From Heliopora coerulea (taxonomy: Eukaryota > Cnidaria > Anthozoa > Scleralcyonacea > Helioporidae): a stretch of DNA of 64,000 nt. Within the stretch, counting starts at the first letter, position 1. Each line of letters opens with the position of its first letter. Of this stretch, positions 22,571-33,664 are shown piece after piece. The DNA is taken from NCBI GenBank assembly GCA_030142905.1, contig JASJOG010000472.1, positions 89,708 to 153,707 on the forward strand. Reading direction: 5' to 3'. Below the pieces are notes generated by a model. The model ran no database searches, had not been told where the DNA came from, and was given only the letters and a program-made list of their open reading frames with translations. The translations under genes were made by a program, and so were the position numbers.

Positions 22571-24181
22571 CCACAATTTACCTGCACAATTTATAGGGGC
22601 CTACTCGAGAAACAAAATGAGATCTTGGTTAAATGATTTCCCGTGTACATTTCATTGCCCTAGCTGCGGGAATAATCCTGAAGATCGAATCTGGGTTTTT
22701 GCCAAAGTTTGTTGAAATCCTGTTTGTTAATAGACAATAGCCTGGTCACCCCGATTCATTGTCTGATATCTCGATCACGGGCGCGTAGTACTGAGCCAGC
22801 GTTATCCACATAAGTTACCGAAACAAAGATGGCGTCCTACAGGAAGTTGTTGGAAACTTTATAAAAGAACTCAAATGTCTACAGGTTTTGAAAGTCTGCG
22901 TTTTCGGTCACTATTCAGGTACCAAACGTGGCTGCATTTGGTGTATTTCTACTGAATAAAAGGACTCTGGAATTTTATCTAACCATACGAAGTAGAAATG
23001 ACATTCAATATGAAAATGATCTACAACGCTCTCCTAAAAAAGTTAAGGCAAAGGTGTTGACAATCTTATTTCATGGTAGCCTTTGTTTCTTAATAGAGTT
23101 TTGGATAAAGGTTTATGATGTTTAATGTTTATGCGTTTTTCTGCTGTTCTATGAAGGATTGGTTGGCTTCGATGTTACAATGTTGTTACATCAAAACGAA
23201 AGGTACGTTCAGCTGTCCTCAGCAGAACTGACAATAATGAATGGTGTGACGGTATGTTATTTTGGCAGATTGGAAATTGTAAGGAAGTCTGGCGATGTCG
23301 GTCATGTATTGTTAATCTTGGTTCAAATCATTTTATAGTATGTTTCTTAGGCCCGTAGCCAGCCTGGCATGCTAGGAAGGACAATAAATTATCTAACAGG
23401 GCTCATAACATATGGACACAAGTCAAATTTACACTCAACGAACTATTGATATTTGCTAGGCAAGTGTGAAAGAAGAAAAGTATATTTTATTTGTTACGTT
23501 AGAAAATACACCTTTTGCTGTTCATTACCAGGTAATATACTATCATTAACACCAAACTCAAACTCATTAACGCAAAAATACGTTCATATTATTCAATCAA
23601 CATTCACTAGCGTAGATACACAACCATTTCCATCAAAGGGCATTCCATAGCACTAACAGACAACCATTAACGCCTTTCTACTATACATTAGGGATAATAA
23701 AATTTCAATTAGGCATGATATTTCTCTTGCGTTCAGTCCCCCTCCACCAACAGTTTCTCATCGGATCTGAAAGACTTACAAAATTGGTCTTGAAGAATAG
23801 TGGGGGATTCGGACCCTCCATTTCCCCCGTGGCCTCGCCACTGTCTTCCAGGGACAAGTTTTAGTTATGATGCAGCCTTCCACCATTGCTAACTTGAAAA
23901 ATAAGAAAAATAGTACCAACGCGAGTACAAAATTGGTTATGTAAAATACAATTATAATGTCCTTCACTATATTTTTATATTGTTTTGTATTTATATAAAA
24001 AAGATTTTCACGTAGTCACAATTTGCTACACTCTTATTTCTTCGCCAATGAGCTATGAACTATGCTTGCCCCTCCCCGAGCCACTGCAGTTGAAACAGTT
24101 TACTGGCTTTTTTGTGTCTTTCGTTTTCGAGTCCAATACTCCATATAACTATCAATATTGGACCACATATTTTTTTTTTAG
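22571..24181. other. Intergenic, no supported gene
   Basis: An open stretch at 22580-22713 (+) contains CPSCGNNPEDR but has no start or splice context that I can support. Nothing else resembles a gene. Confidence 0.4.
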
Positions 24182-24331
24182 ATTTATTCGAAAGAGACAT
24201 AGTCCTTGATAAGACTGTAAGTATAGTCACCGATTCAAAATATGGTTCACGAACTTCACGAGATACGGTGGCCAACCATGTTAATTTATGGTCAGAAGGA
24301 GTGGTTCCTCACGTTATTGATTCCAGTGTAG
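24182..24331 (+). CDS. Orphan astacin metalloprotease exon (propeptide end)
   Basis: A 150-nt phase 1-1 exon with acceptor TTTTTTTTTAG and donor TGTAG|gtaatt. It encodes LFERDIVLDK ... VNLWSEGVVPHVIDSSV. In astacins the propeptide carries an (F/L)EGDI-type Asp segment, and the mature enzyme begins just before a LWPxGVIPYVID sequence; both match here. No HExxHxxGxxHE exon follows within the window, so this is an isolated exon or a fragment. Confidence 0.55.
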
Positions 24332-25520
24332 GTAATTGGTTGGGTTAATTAACACCAATCTTAAACTCATAAATGAAAAGGCTCAGCAGAGCAGAACGTG
24401 GTGAGTAAAGCATTTTACATAGCCAAACAGTCATCGAAATATTGGTGAAATAAAAGAGGTTCGAACTGTCTAACCCAATTCAGTTTATGTACGAATTATG
24501 ATGGTTTATTCCATTATCTTTTGTATATTTCCGGATCCCATATGACCTTATCGATCCTACAACAGACCGGAGGAATATCTTGTGTAATTAAAAGTTTGTT
24601 CTCCCTAATGTATATACGAATGGTGTAAATGATCATCTGTTGTCGCTATAGAATGACCTATGATGCAAATAGTTGCGTATCTACGCTAATGAATGTCACT
24701 TTCTACGCAAAAAAAAAAAGTTAATTGAAAGTGACAGAAGCGTTAATGAATGTCGATTGAATAAAATGAATGTCTTTTTGCCTTAACGAGTTTGAGGTTG
24801 GCATTAATGATAGAATATTTTCTGGTCATGAACAGCAAAACGTGTATTATAGCAGCAAAAGGGAATCTAATTAATTAGGGAAGAGGTTGATAAATCCGAC
24901 TTGGCTAACTCTCTGCTAACCTGAACCCAATTCAATTTTCCCTGGATTTCATCCCATTCTGCGCCTATCATCTAATATCATGTAACTCGAACTCGGTTAA
25001 ATCGAACTCTCCACCAACTCGAACCAAATTTAACATTCCCTTGGCTCAAATTTACTCCATTAATTCGAACTCTCTTTTGAAAACGTCGGTCAATAAACCT
25101 GAAAGTTTGGTAGCCGAGGGGATTACATCGCTACTTTATTCACGCTCTTTTAAAGTAAAAACTAACCATTACCACCATCATTGTCATCGTCATCATTATG
25201 ATTATCATTATTATCAATATTATAATAATTATTATAATTATCACTATCATTATTGTTATCATTATATCATAAACATCACGTCATTATCACACTTATAACA
25301 ATTTTCTAGCCCACTGCGGTGCGAGGGTACTAATCTCGACGTGCGTTGAGTCCTGTTACACGCGTGGTGACTAGGGAGAAAAATTTTGGCTTTGTGTGTT
25401 TGTTTATGTGTATTTGTTTATGTGTATATATATATAAAATCATCAAAAGCCCGCTCAACATAAAGTTTAAAAATCCTATAATCATCATACAAACTTTATT
25501 TAAAAACAAAAGCTTGTATA
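24332..25520. other. Intergenic, with a (CAT/ATT)n patch
   Basis: No gene is seen. 25165-25275 is a CATCATTATTATTAT-type trinucleotide repeat. Confidence 0.5.
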
Positions 25521-25524
25521 ATGA

Positions 25525-25543
25525 TTATACATATATATATACA

Positions 25544-25579
<36 letters not shown>

Positions 25580-25601
25580 TATATATATATATATGTATAT
25601 A

Positions 25602-25655
<54 letters not shown>
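25525..25655. repeat. (TA)n microsatellite
   Basis: An almost pure TA repeat flanks the Penelope-like cluster. Similar tracts are at 26288-26317, 28030-28144, 28428-28470, 29203-29232 (followed by (TG)n) and 51302-51378. Confidence 0.95.
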
Positions 25656-25656
<1 letters not shown>

Positions 25657-25751
25657 GATTATATCGCTTACCTCAAAAAGTCACTACAGCCTGTTTTCAT
25701 CTTGGGAAAGAATCTTCAGGTGACTGACGAACTTCGAAACCAGGAAGCTTT

Positions 25752-26172
25752 TTATGCGTAGGCCGGAATGTGGGCGTTAGGGCGTGGAACAATAGGAGGA
25801 TTTTGTTTTTGTTTTAGGTTGTTTATGCGGAACTTGACCTTGTGTGGGCAGGCCGAAACTATTTCCGATCTTTTGTTTAGCAAGTTATTTTTATCTTTTA
25901 CGTTCAAAATAGAAAATTTTTCCTCTAGACATAAATTACATCGTTTTGATCCTCCTGAATATGAAATAGCGTGTTTTAAAATAGGCCATTTTATGGTGAA
26001 ATCTTGTTTGTTGATTTTCAAATTCCAAATGTGTTTAGAAAGCTCCGTTTCATTAGAATATTTTATGTGTTGAAAAGACTTAGTGTGGTTACGATATCGC
26101 TCTTTGAATGTCTTAGATGTCATCCCTATGTAGTGTTTTGTGGTGTTCGTGTTGCATGTTGTGACTGATGCT
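25752..26172 (-). pseudogene. Penelope-like element, GIY-YIG endonuclease fragment
   Basis: On the minus strand, KHYIGMTSKTFKERYRNHTK matches the YIG motif and the following Arg/His of GIY-YIG nucleases. Then come ELSKHIWNLK and SKRCNLCLEEKFSIL, a Cys pair typical of the Penelope C terminus. The RT domain is absent. It belongs to a different subfamily from the copies at 26.3-29.2 kb. Confidence 0.8.
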
Positions 26173-26288
26173 TTGTATACTATATTATATATGCTTTTAT
26201 ATACTACTTTTATATTGTATATAATCCCATTTGCTCTTCCTTTGCGTTATTGAGCCCTCTTTGCATTTCGTAAACCTAAACGTTCACG

Positions 26289-26315
<27 letters not shown>

Positions 26316-26319
<4 letters not shown>

Positions 26320-27227
26320 ATCATAAAAACTTTATTAAAAAAGAAGAAAAATCTACAACTTACGTTTCGGGGACCGGCCCCTTCTTCAGCAGCTCACAGT
26401 TAAAGAATAGAGTCCTTATATACCTTATCGTTCTTCCTTAAATTTACATAAATTTCAAACTTCCATTACATTCAATCCCAGAGGAGTATAACATTTTTAA
26501 TTTTTCAATCCAAAAACCTTCCCTTGCTGTTGGATCCCTAACATCGGTAACATCAATTATTTTAACCGATAAATCTTTCATACCTATATGCTCATTATCA
26601 AAAAAATGTGCATACAGGTGTTCCCCACAAATTCCCCTTTGTCCCCTTTCATATCGTCTCAATGAGCTCTTATGGTTATTGAACCTTAGCCTAAATGGTG
26701 TTATTGTGCTCCCCACATATTGTTTGCTACATCTCTTGCATGTTATTAAATATACCACTCCTTGAGAGTCACAATCAAAGGAATGATTGATATGAAAAGA
26801 CCGCTTCTCAACATTACCCATAAAGGTCGATCCAGTTTCAACAAATTTACAAACTTTACATCTGGCCTTTCCACAGCAAAACATTCCCTTGGACCCCTCC
26901 TCCATAGGCTGCATTTTAGCCCTCACCAAAATATCCTTCAAATTCTTCGCTCTCCTAAAGCTTAACCTCGGAGCAATCGGCAAAAGCTTTTTAAGTACAG
27001 GTACCGATTCAACCAAAATTTGCAATTCTCGAAGAATATTATGCACTACCTGAAGTGCAGGATGAAAGTCAAAAGTCAAAACCAATCTATCAGACCTATC
27101 TGAATTTCTCTTTCCCGTCCCTTTAAGCAAGACTTCTCGATCAAGACCGTTCACTCTACCGATCTGCTTATCAACAAAACCCCTCTCATAACCCCTTTTC
27201 CACAAAAAACCTTTTAATTCTTTCTCC
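26316..27227 (-). mobile_element. Penelope-like element, minus-strand copy
   Basis: The C-terminal half of a Penelope pol: RGYERGFVDKQIGRV and LVLTFDFHPALQVV (after the RT), then GIY-YIG: VVYLITCKRCSKQYVGSTIT, NNHKSSLRRYERGQRGICGE, REGFWIEKL, with stop at 26444. The RT catalytic core is missing, so it is 5'-truncated. The 3' end has a hairpin (GGGGCCGGTCCCC) followed by GAAACG, a hammerhead-like remnant, and stops at (TA)n. Confidence 0.9.
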
Positions 27228-27990
27228 CTACTTTTGACTTTCACCCTGCACTTCAGGTAGTGCATAATATTCTTCGAGAATTGCAAATTTTGGTTGAATC
27301 GGTACCTGTACTTAAAAAGCTTTTGCCGATTGCTCCGAGGTTAAGCTTTAGGAGAGCGAAGAATTTGAAGGATATTTTGGTGAGGGCTAAAATGCAGCCT
27401 ATGGAGGAGGGGTCCAAGGGAATGTTTTGCTGTGGAAAGGCCAGATGTAAAGTTTGTAAATTTGTTGAAACTGGATCGACCTTTATGGGTAATGTTGAGA
27501 AGAGGTCTTTTCATATCAATCATTCCTTTGATTGTGACTTTCAAGGAGTGGTATATTTAATAACATGCAAGAGATGTAGCAAACAATATGTGGGGAGCAC
27601 AATAACACCATTTAGGCTAAGGTTCAATAACCATAAGAGCTCATTGAGACGATATGAAAGGGGACAAAGGGGAATTTGTGGGGAACACCTGTATGCACAT
27701 TTTTTTGATAATGAGCATATAGGTATGAAAGATTTATCGGTTAAAATAATTGATGTTACCGATGTTAGGGATCCAACAGCAAGGGAAGGTTTTTGGATTG
27801 AAAAATTAAAAATGTTATACTCCTCTGGGATTGAATGTAATGGAAGTTTGAAATTTATGTAAATTTAAGGAAGAACGATAAGGTATATAAGGACTCTATT
27901 CTTTAACTGTGAGCTGCTGAAGAAGGGGCCGGTCCCCGAAACGTAAGTTGTAGATTTTTCTTCTTTTTTAATAAAGTTTTTATGATGTTT
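27228..27990 (+). mobile_element. Penelope-like element, inverted plus-strand copy
   Basis: It is an almost exact reverse complement of 26316-27077; the two face head-to-head across about 150 bp (27078-27227). The coding part is 27260-27862 (LRELQILVESVP to the same C terminus). Partial, inverted tandem copies are a known outcome of Penelope-like element insertion. Confidence 0.9.
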
Positions 27991-28029
27991 ATATGACGTT
28001 TAAACTTTATGTTGAGCGGGCTCGTGAAG

Positions 28030-28106
28030 ATATTATATATATATATATTATATATATATATATAATAGATATATATATAATATATATATAATATCTATAG
28101 ATATAG

Positions 28107-28144
<38 letters not shown>
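28030..28144. repeat. (TA)n and ATATCTATAGATAT repeat
   Basis: Low-complexity TA-rich sequence immediately before the first hammerhead motif. Confidence 0.9.
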
Positions 28145-28145
<1 letters not shown>

Positions 28146-28190
28146 CTGCAGACGGAACCGTTTCGGCCTTTTGGGCCTCATCAGTGCAGT
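28145..28190 (-). ncRNA. Hammerhead ribozyme, copy 1 (type I)
   Basis: On the minus strand: stem I ACTGCA, core CTGATGA, stem II GGCC-CAAAA-GGCC, core GAAA, a mini stem III CGG-TT-CCG, cleavage triplet GTC, and stem I complement TGCAGT. All invariant hammerhead residues are present and all three stems pair perfectly. Cleavage is expected between 28151 and 28150. Confidence 0.9.
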
Positions 28191-28374
28191 GCTGACAAGC
28201 AGGATGGAGAAGCCTACATTATATAGGCAACTCAAATATTCCACGCATTTGGTACATCTAAGCCATGCCAGAGCGCTCTAACTAGAGACTAGTGAGCGTG
28301 CGCAGATCCGCTAGCGGCATGACTCATCCTGTAGAGCGCTTAATATGGACCAAGGGGCCATAGAGCGATATCTA

Positions 28375-28420
28375 ACTGCAGACGGAACCGTTTCGGCCTT
28401 TTGGGCCTCATCAGTGCAGT
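28375..28420 (-). ncRNA. Hammerhead ribozyme, copy 2 (type I)
   Basis: Identical in all 46 bases to copy 1: same three stems, CTGATGA and GAAA cores and GTC triplet. Cleavage is expected between 28381 and 28380. Confidence 0.9.
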
Positions 28421-28423
28421 GCT

Positions 28424-28477
<54 letters not shown>

Positions 28478-28479
28478 AA

Positions 28480-29200
28480 TTATCAAAAACCTCCTTATCC
28501 CAAGTTTTAAAATCATTTATATCTGACAAGATAAAACTTTTAAAAAAAAACTTTATTTCAACGTTTCGGGGCACTGCCCCTTTGTCAAGAATAAGAAAAA
28601 CATGATAGAAGATGCTCCTTATATACAGAGCATAACTTAAAAATTTAAAAAAACCATTAAAAAGTACTCAAAAGAAGTCCCTAAGGTTCAAACCTTTAGG
28701 TACAAAAGAATCCAATTTATATGTCCAAAAACCTTCCCTTTTGGTTGGGTCTGATACATCCGTCCTATCAACTATTTTGACTAGCATATCTTTAATTCCC
28801 TCATGACCCCCCTCATAAAAATGGGCATACAAATGTTCTCCCGATATACCCCTTTGGCCATTACCATACCTTTTAATACTGCTTTTATGGTTATTAAACC
28901 TCCTCCTGAAAGATGTTATTGTACTGCCCACATAAATCTTCGAACACTTTCTGCACATTATAAGGTAAATCACTTCTGCTCAATCGCAATCGAACAAATA
29001 ATTAATATAAAATATACGACCATTTCTAAAAAATGTGAAACCTTCCTCCACAAAATTGCAAATTTGGCAGCGGGATTTACCACACTTTCGCATCCCTTAT
29101 CCCTGCTATCTTCTCCCTTAAGTTTAGATCTCACTAAATTATCCTTTAAATTCTTAGGTCTCCGGTATACAATCATCGGCTTTTCTTCAAAAATATTTCT

Positions 29201-29203
<3 letters not shown>
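28480..29203 (-). pseudogene. Third Penelope-like fragment
   Basis: RRPKNLKDNLVRSKL at about 29115-29160, then GIY-YIG: MIYLIMCRKCSKIYVGSTIT, NNHKSSIKRYGNGQRGISGE and KREGFWTYKLDSF, with stop at 28668. At least one frameshift lies near 28970. The 3' part again has a GGGGC-AGT-GCCCC hairpin followed by GAAACG (about 28560-28590). It is a diverged relative of the palindromic pair. Confidence 0.85.
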
Positions 29204-29231
<28 letters not shown>

Positions 29232-29256
29232 CTGTGTGTGTGTGTGTGTGTGTGTG
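29203..29256. repeat. (TA)n(TG)n microsatellite
   Basis: A dinucleotide tract at the 5' edge of the Penelope fragment. Confidence 0.9.
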
Positions 29257-29284
29257 TAAGTAAAATTCATCTTACTAAGTTTAG

Positions 29285-29440
29285 ATGTTTGTAAGCTTGG
29301 ATATATGTATGATGAAAAGTTTGTTCTCAAGCTTTTATCTCAGAAAACTTCTGAGCTCCCCAACTGGAATCGAACCCGTGTCTCCCGATTGCCAGTACGG
29401 TTGTTTTACCACTACACTATAGGGTCTCAGACGGCAAGTA
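29285..29440 (-). mobile_element. tRNA-derived SINE
   Basis: On the minus strand a box A-like AGTGTAGTGGT and a box B GGTTCGATTCC are spaced as in a tRNA, but the anticodon stem does not pair, and a non-tRNA tail follows (GGGGAGCTCAGAAG...). It replaces the sequence right after the thioesterase exon of the polyketide synthase. Confidence 0.65.
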
Positions 29441-29545
29441 TGATGTTAATTCGGGACATCATCCAGACCATTGCCACTTCTTCATCTTGTTCCACTAGTT
29501 GACTTGCCATTTCGTAGGCCAGCATTCCTCCAAATGAGAAGCCAG
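29427..29545 (-). pseudogene. PKS thioesterase exon, truncated by SINE
   Basis: After TTTCAG it encodes AGFSFGGMLAYEMASQLVEQ, the nucleophile elbow (G-x-S-x-G) of a type I thioesterase. It then runs into unrelated sequence and a stop at 29427-29429 at the edge of the SINE. The catalytic Asp and His are lost. Confidence 0.8.
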
Positions 29546-29559
29546 CTGAAAGAATAAAA

Positions 29560-31431
29560 AGGTAATAGGAAGATATAGGAGTTTTGTGACTCACGTCTCC
29601 GTTTATCTATTTTTAAAAAGCGCCTAAAAATAAAAAAATAAAAAATAAAAAATAAAAAATAAATAATAAAAAATAAATAATAAAAAATAATAAATAATAA
29701 AAAATAAAAAATAAAAAGCGCCGAGAAAATAGGTTTTCTTCATTGTAGTATGTAATGAAATAGGAGCTAAATTCACTATAGGGCATAATTCAGTATAAAC
29801 TGCAAACAGATGAATTCAACTCAGAGTGTGGCAAATGGTGACGCTGTCCATTTGAAGGCAAGGCTTTTTGCAAACTTAAATTAGCACTTTTTCGAACTGA
29901 TGAAATGTTTTACAAGTCACTATGAATTAAATAGACACGAACTGTTGCAAATTTAATCTTTTTGAAATCCTGTCTTTCCATATTTCAGCAACATAACCCT
30001 TTCACTACCAAGTTCTTTATAGTTTGATTGAAAATTCAACGTAAGTATACTATTGATAGTTAAAGGATTTAACGTTCATTACGTGCAAAGGACTGGTTGA
30101 ATGTACGAGTCACCTTCTTCGGTACGGTCAATTGTGAAAATAGCAAGATCAAATTTTACTGTATCACAAACTTCATGTGACTGTAGAATCTTGTCTCTTA
30201 CCCCTCACTAATTGGATAAAAGCACTATTATGGACATCGCGATCCATTTGGTTTCACGGTGGCTGGACTAGGTAAGGTCAAACCAGTCACCTGACTGAGG
30301 CATGAAAAATATTTCAACTGCGGAATTGAAACTAGGAGTGATACAGCAATACAAACAAGATTGCAAATATTTTTGCTGTAGTTTGAACTCGGAAGTCGAT
30401 TAGAAGAATATTTTTTTATAGGTCAAAAAGGATCGATTGCATAGACAATTAAGCATGCCAGAACGGTCTGCTTTTTTCTTTTTCGATCGATTTTCTTCTT
30501 CATTTGTGCAATGTGGCACAATGATTGGTGCAGCTGGTTGCTAGGTCATTATGGCTAATTTGACCAATTAACATCTAAGAGAAAACTTGCAAGAATTCCA
30601 TTGAGTGGAACTTTTCATATAAATGTAAGGTTTTGTTAGTCAGCAGCGGCTTTTTCTAACATAAATCAAAGCCTTTCCAGAGTGATATCAGAGGACGCTT
30701 CTCCCCAAAAATATCCTAGGTTTGAGTGTAAAAGTCGCAACGGCAAATGCAATTTTCGCTGTGATCAAAGAGTGCAAAGATTTTTATCGTACGTAGAAAG
30801 TTCGTATGTAGAAAGCAAAGAATCGTATGTAGGAGCAAAAAGATCCCTTGTGGAGTCATAGTTTTCGAAATAAGTCTTTTGTGCTGCGATTTTGCCTGAT
30901 TTTTTTTAAAAATCTGAATTTTTGAAAATGGTCAAAAGCTTTCGAGCAGACGCGTCGGGACCAAGAATGTAAACCCATCGGAGCCATTAACCCCTAAAAA
31001 CTCATACACCCCTAAAAACTCATACACCCCTAAAAACTCATACACCCCTAAAAACGTCCAATATGTTCACGACAACTTAATTTCGAGTTCCTTGCTTGGG
31101 AACGAGTGGATATAAATCCCGACAATACCGGAACAGCGAGTCTAATAAATCTTTTATCATTTAGTTTGAGCGCATTGCATAAAGTTAACAGTTGTGATAA
31201 AAGTTTAAATTTGAAATGAAGTTGACAACGTTTATGGTATTCATGCTTCCCTTTAACTTATTTAAAAATAACCTGTTAATAATGTTATTCCTAACACAAC
31301 TTACTATGATGGATAGCCGTGCTTAAATAGGTGCGCATACATTACAGCATGACTCAGCGTTTCCATGACATAACATGATTTCAAATAGTACATAAAATCC
31401 AATCAGAACTCACAAAATACATATATAAGTG
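29560..31431. other. PKS intron, repeats only
   Basis: It contains (AAAAAT)n at 29630-29715 and four copies of an 18-bp unit (ACCCCTAAAAACTCATAC) at about 30987-31055. No other coding sequence was seen. Confidence 0.6.
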
Positions 31432-31469
31432 TTAGGAAATTGAATATAAATACAATATATTTCTCATAC

Positions 31470-31605
31470 CAATGTAGTATGGACTCCTTGGCTGCTCTTT
31501 TTGAATCAACTCAAAGTATCGCTTTCCAAGAACTTGGACTGTGCCATAGGCACTTGTCTGGTAAGTTGAATCATCCAATCCAATGCTATACAGTGCAACA
31601 AGAGT
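31470..31605 (-). pseudogene. PKS thioesterase exon, N-terminal part
   Basis: The acceptor is TTGTACTTCAG and the donor ATTG|gtatga, phase 0 to 1. It encodes TLVALYSIGLDD, then GTVQVLGKRYFELIQ and QPRSPYYIG, the region just before the GxSxG motif of thioesterases. This 136-nt piece is intact. Confidence 0.75.
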
Positions 31606-31639
31606 CTGAAGTACAAAGTTCATGAGACAAATAAGATTT

Positions 31640-33298
31640 CTATTTATATATCCCAGCCATAAACGATAACGGTTAATTATTTGTCGACATAGTTATGAAT
31701 ATAACTGCTGAATGAACTCATAAAAATTGGTATAAGTAAGAAAACCTATAATAGTTATTTTGATCAAGGTGGTTTTAAAAAAATTGCTTTTTCTTAGATT
31801 AGATATCGAAAAACACAAACAAACCAAAGAAGCTGATGATTCTAACTTTTGATCATCATTGAATAAATTTATTTGGTTATTTTCTCTAGATAAGTGCCTT
31901 AAAATGTATGGATTCCAAAAATATTGAGCATATCGACGATTTTGACGCCTGTAAGGCGTCTTTGAGTTTTGGTTCGAACAATTTTCAAATTATATCTAAT
32001 CTCTATTAAACAATAATAATTATCGTATTGGAAACCGTTGAATTATAAGAAAAAATTATATTTTGCACCCCTTAAGACAGGAGGAAAATTTGTATTATTT
32101 TCTATTTTGTATTTTCTATTTCATCAATTTGGATTTAGAAAAATTGTAGCGTATGTAATGAACCAAATCGTGTGTTCAATTCATCTTTTAATAGCTAGTA
32201 AATATAATTTTTCCCAATGTCTAAGTGGTTTTTCGAGAGCCTGGTCTTCATTTCATCAATTCAATTTGTTATTGAACAATTAGCATCTTTGAATTCGGAA
32301 CATTTATTCTACGACAGTAGTTAGCATGCTGTATTCTTATCATTTAAAGGATAGGCTTTCTTAAAAAGAATTTTCTCCGTTAATCTCATGAAATGTTTTT
32401 TGATGTTAATTTGTTAAAATTTGATAAGGCATTAAAGGGCAAGCGAACTCAGTCACTCAAATAGAGCATTGAAATTTTGACGTGAAAGTGCTACTGATGT
32501 ATCGGGAAATATTCTATTTACAGAGTGATTTAGATCGGTAATTTTCATAACATGTTAGGATGATTATTCTTTTAAGAACTATACTAACAGCATTGTAAGT
32601 TTTGTAAGTATTGGAGCTCGAATTAACGTTTTTCAAACCGGAAGTTTTAAATTTGCTGTATTCTCGAATACGTTTTCATGAAATTATGTATTTACCTTTT
32701 ACCTGGTGTTTAGTTGTCGTTGGCCAACTTTAGACGATTTTACTTGTCAAGAGGAGACATTCTGATTGCGCAGCTGGAAAAGGGTTATTATTTAAACGTT
32801 CATTTTATTTAAACCTTTATCTGGAGTAACTCTAATCTTGGCACTTTTTCAATTTACTTTGGCCTTCAACAGTTGATTTTGTTTGTCAAGCGTTAAACCC
32901 CGAAGTCATCCAGGCATGACAAGTAAATGATAAAAACAGGCTATTTAACCGACGGTTGGTTACCCAGTAACTATGACATCAGTTGATCAATATATCTTTT
33001 ATTTGGCCTTGCAGCAGTAAATTCCTTGACATGCTGCAATAATTTCCCATATGTTCTCAATTATATTAAAGATGTTCATTTTGTGTAAAACATCTGGCAT
33101 AGGTGTGTTCATCAGAAGATCTTCAATGAGACACAGTTTTGTATTCATCGATATATTTAACAGATGAGATAGTAGAGTGGGAAACCTACAAAACCCAAAT
33201 CGAGTTCAGGTCGAACTGGTTCCTTTTCCATCGAGGTGAAACCTAATGTTCATCTTCATATTCAATAAATACCTTAGCTCTTACTAAAACCTCGAGTA
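31640..33298. other. PKS intron, no gene seen
   Basis: The start of the thioesterase (usually an LFLIHP-type strand) should lie between this exon and the next, but I could not find it. A dispersed-motif copy is at 32724-32762. Confidence 0.4.
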
Positions 33299-33316
33299 TC
33301 ACGTTAAATATCTTAC

Positions 33317-33637
33317 TTGTTGTTGAAAGCCTAGTGCAAACGGAGCATTTGCCAGCGCTGATTTTTGGCTGCTATGTACCATAAATACTTTCACGTACGC
33401 TTCATCCGGAACATAGAGTGGAATTATTTTTTCCTTAATCTCTTTTCCCTGAAGATCGACGTTTTGAAAATCTTGCTCGTCGCGAGGAAACAGTGGGACG
33501 TCTTCCTCAAGTGGAAAACCGATTCTTCCATTATTCGTTGATTCCTCGTCGTTAGGTTCCTCGTTATCTTCAATCTGATCCAGTATGTCTTTGATTATTG
33601 TAAGACCAGTAGTCTTTGGCTGGATGAAGTAGTACGT
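33317..33637 (-). pseudogene. PKS exon after ACP (linker to TE)
   Basis: The acceptor is TTTTGTAAG and the donor CAACAA|gtaaga; 107 codons, phase 0-0, open throughout. It encodes TYYFIQPKTTGLTIIKDILD (end of the ACP), an acidic linker, then PLYVPDEAYVKVFMV and APFALGFQQQ. Confidence 0.75.
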
Positions 33638-33664
33638 CTTACAAAATGACATAAAGAGGAACAA

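Larger units (their letters stand above)
28145..28427 (-). mobile_element. Retrozyme-like tandem repeat (230-bp monomer)
   Basis: The ribozyme segment (AACTGCAGACGGAACC ... GTGCTGACA) occurs at 28144-28196 and again at 28374-28427, exactly 230 bp apart. Two self-cleaving sites bracket a 230-nt monomer (28380 down to 28151) with no ORF. This is the layout described for metazoan retrozymes, whose monomers are cut out and can circularise. The element is flanked by (TA)n and lies among Penelope-like copies, the likely source of reverse transcriptase. Confidence 0.8.

Noticed and set aside
25346..25727. Tyr-Ile repeat ORFs
   Set aside because: Translation of (TA)n; similar ones at 51235-51499 are rejected for the same reason.
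28144..28427. CRISPR-like or ordinary direct repeat
   Set aside because: Only two copies, and the repeated segment is fully explained by a hammerhead ribozyme fold in animal DNA.
29350..29430. tRNA gene on the minus strand
   Set aside because: Box A and box B are present but the anticodon arm does not pair and a SINE tail follows. The 55.0-kb copy is rejected as a tRNA for the same reason.
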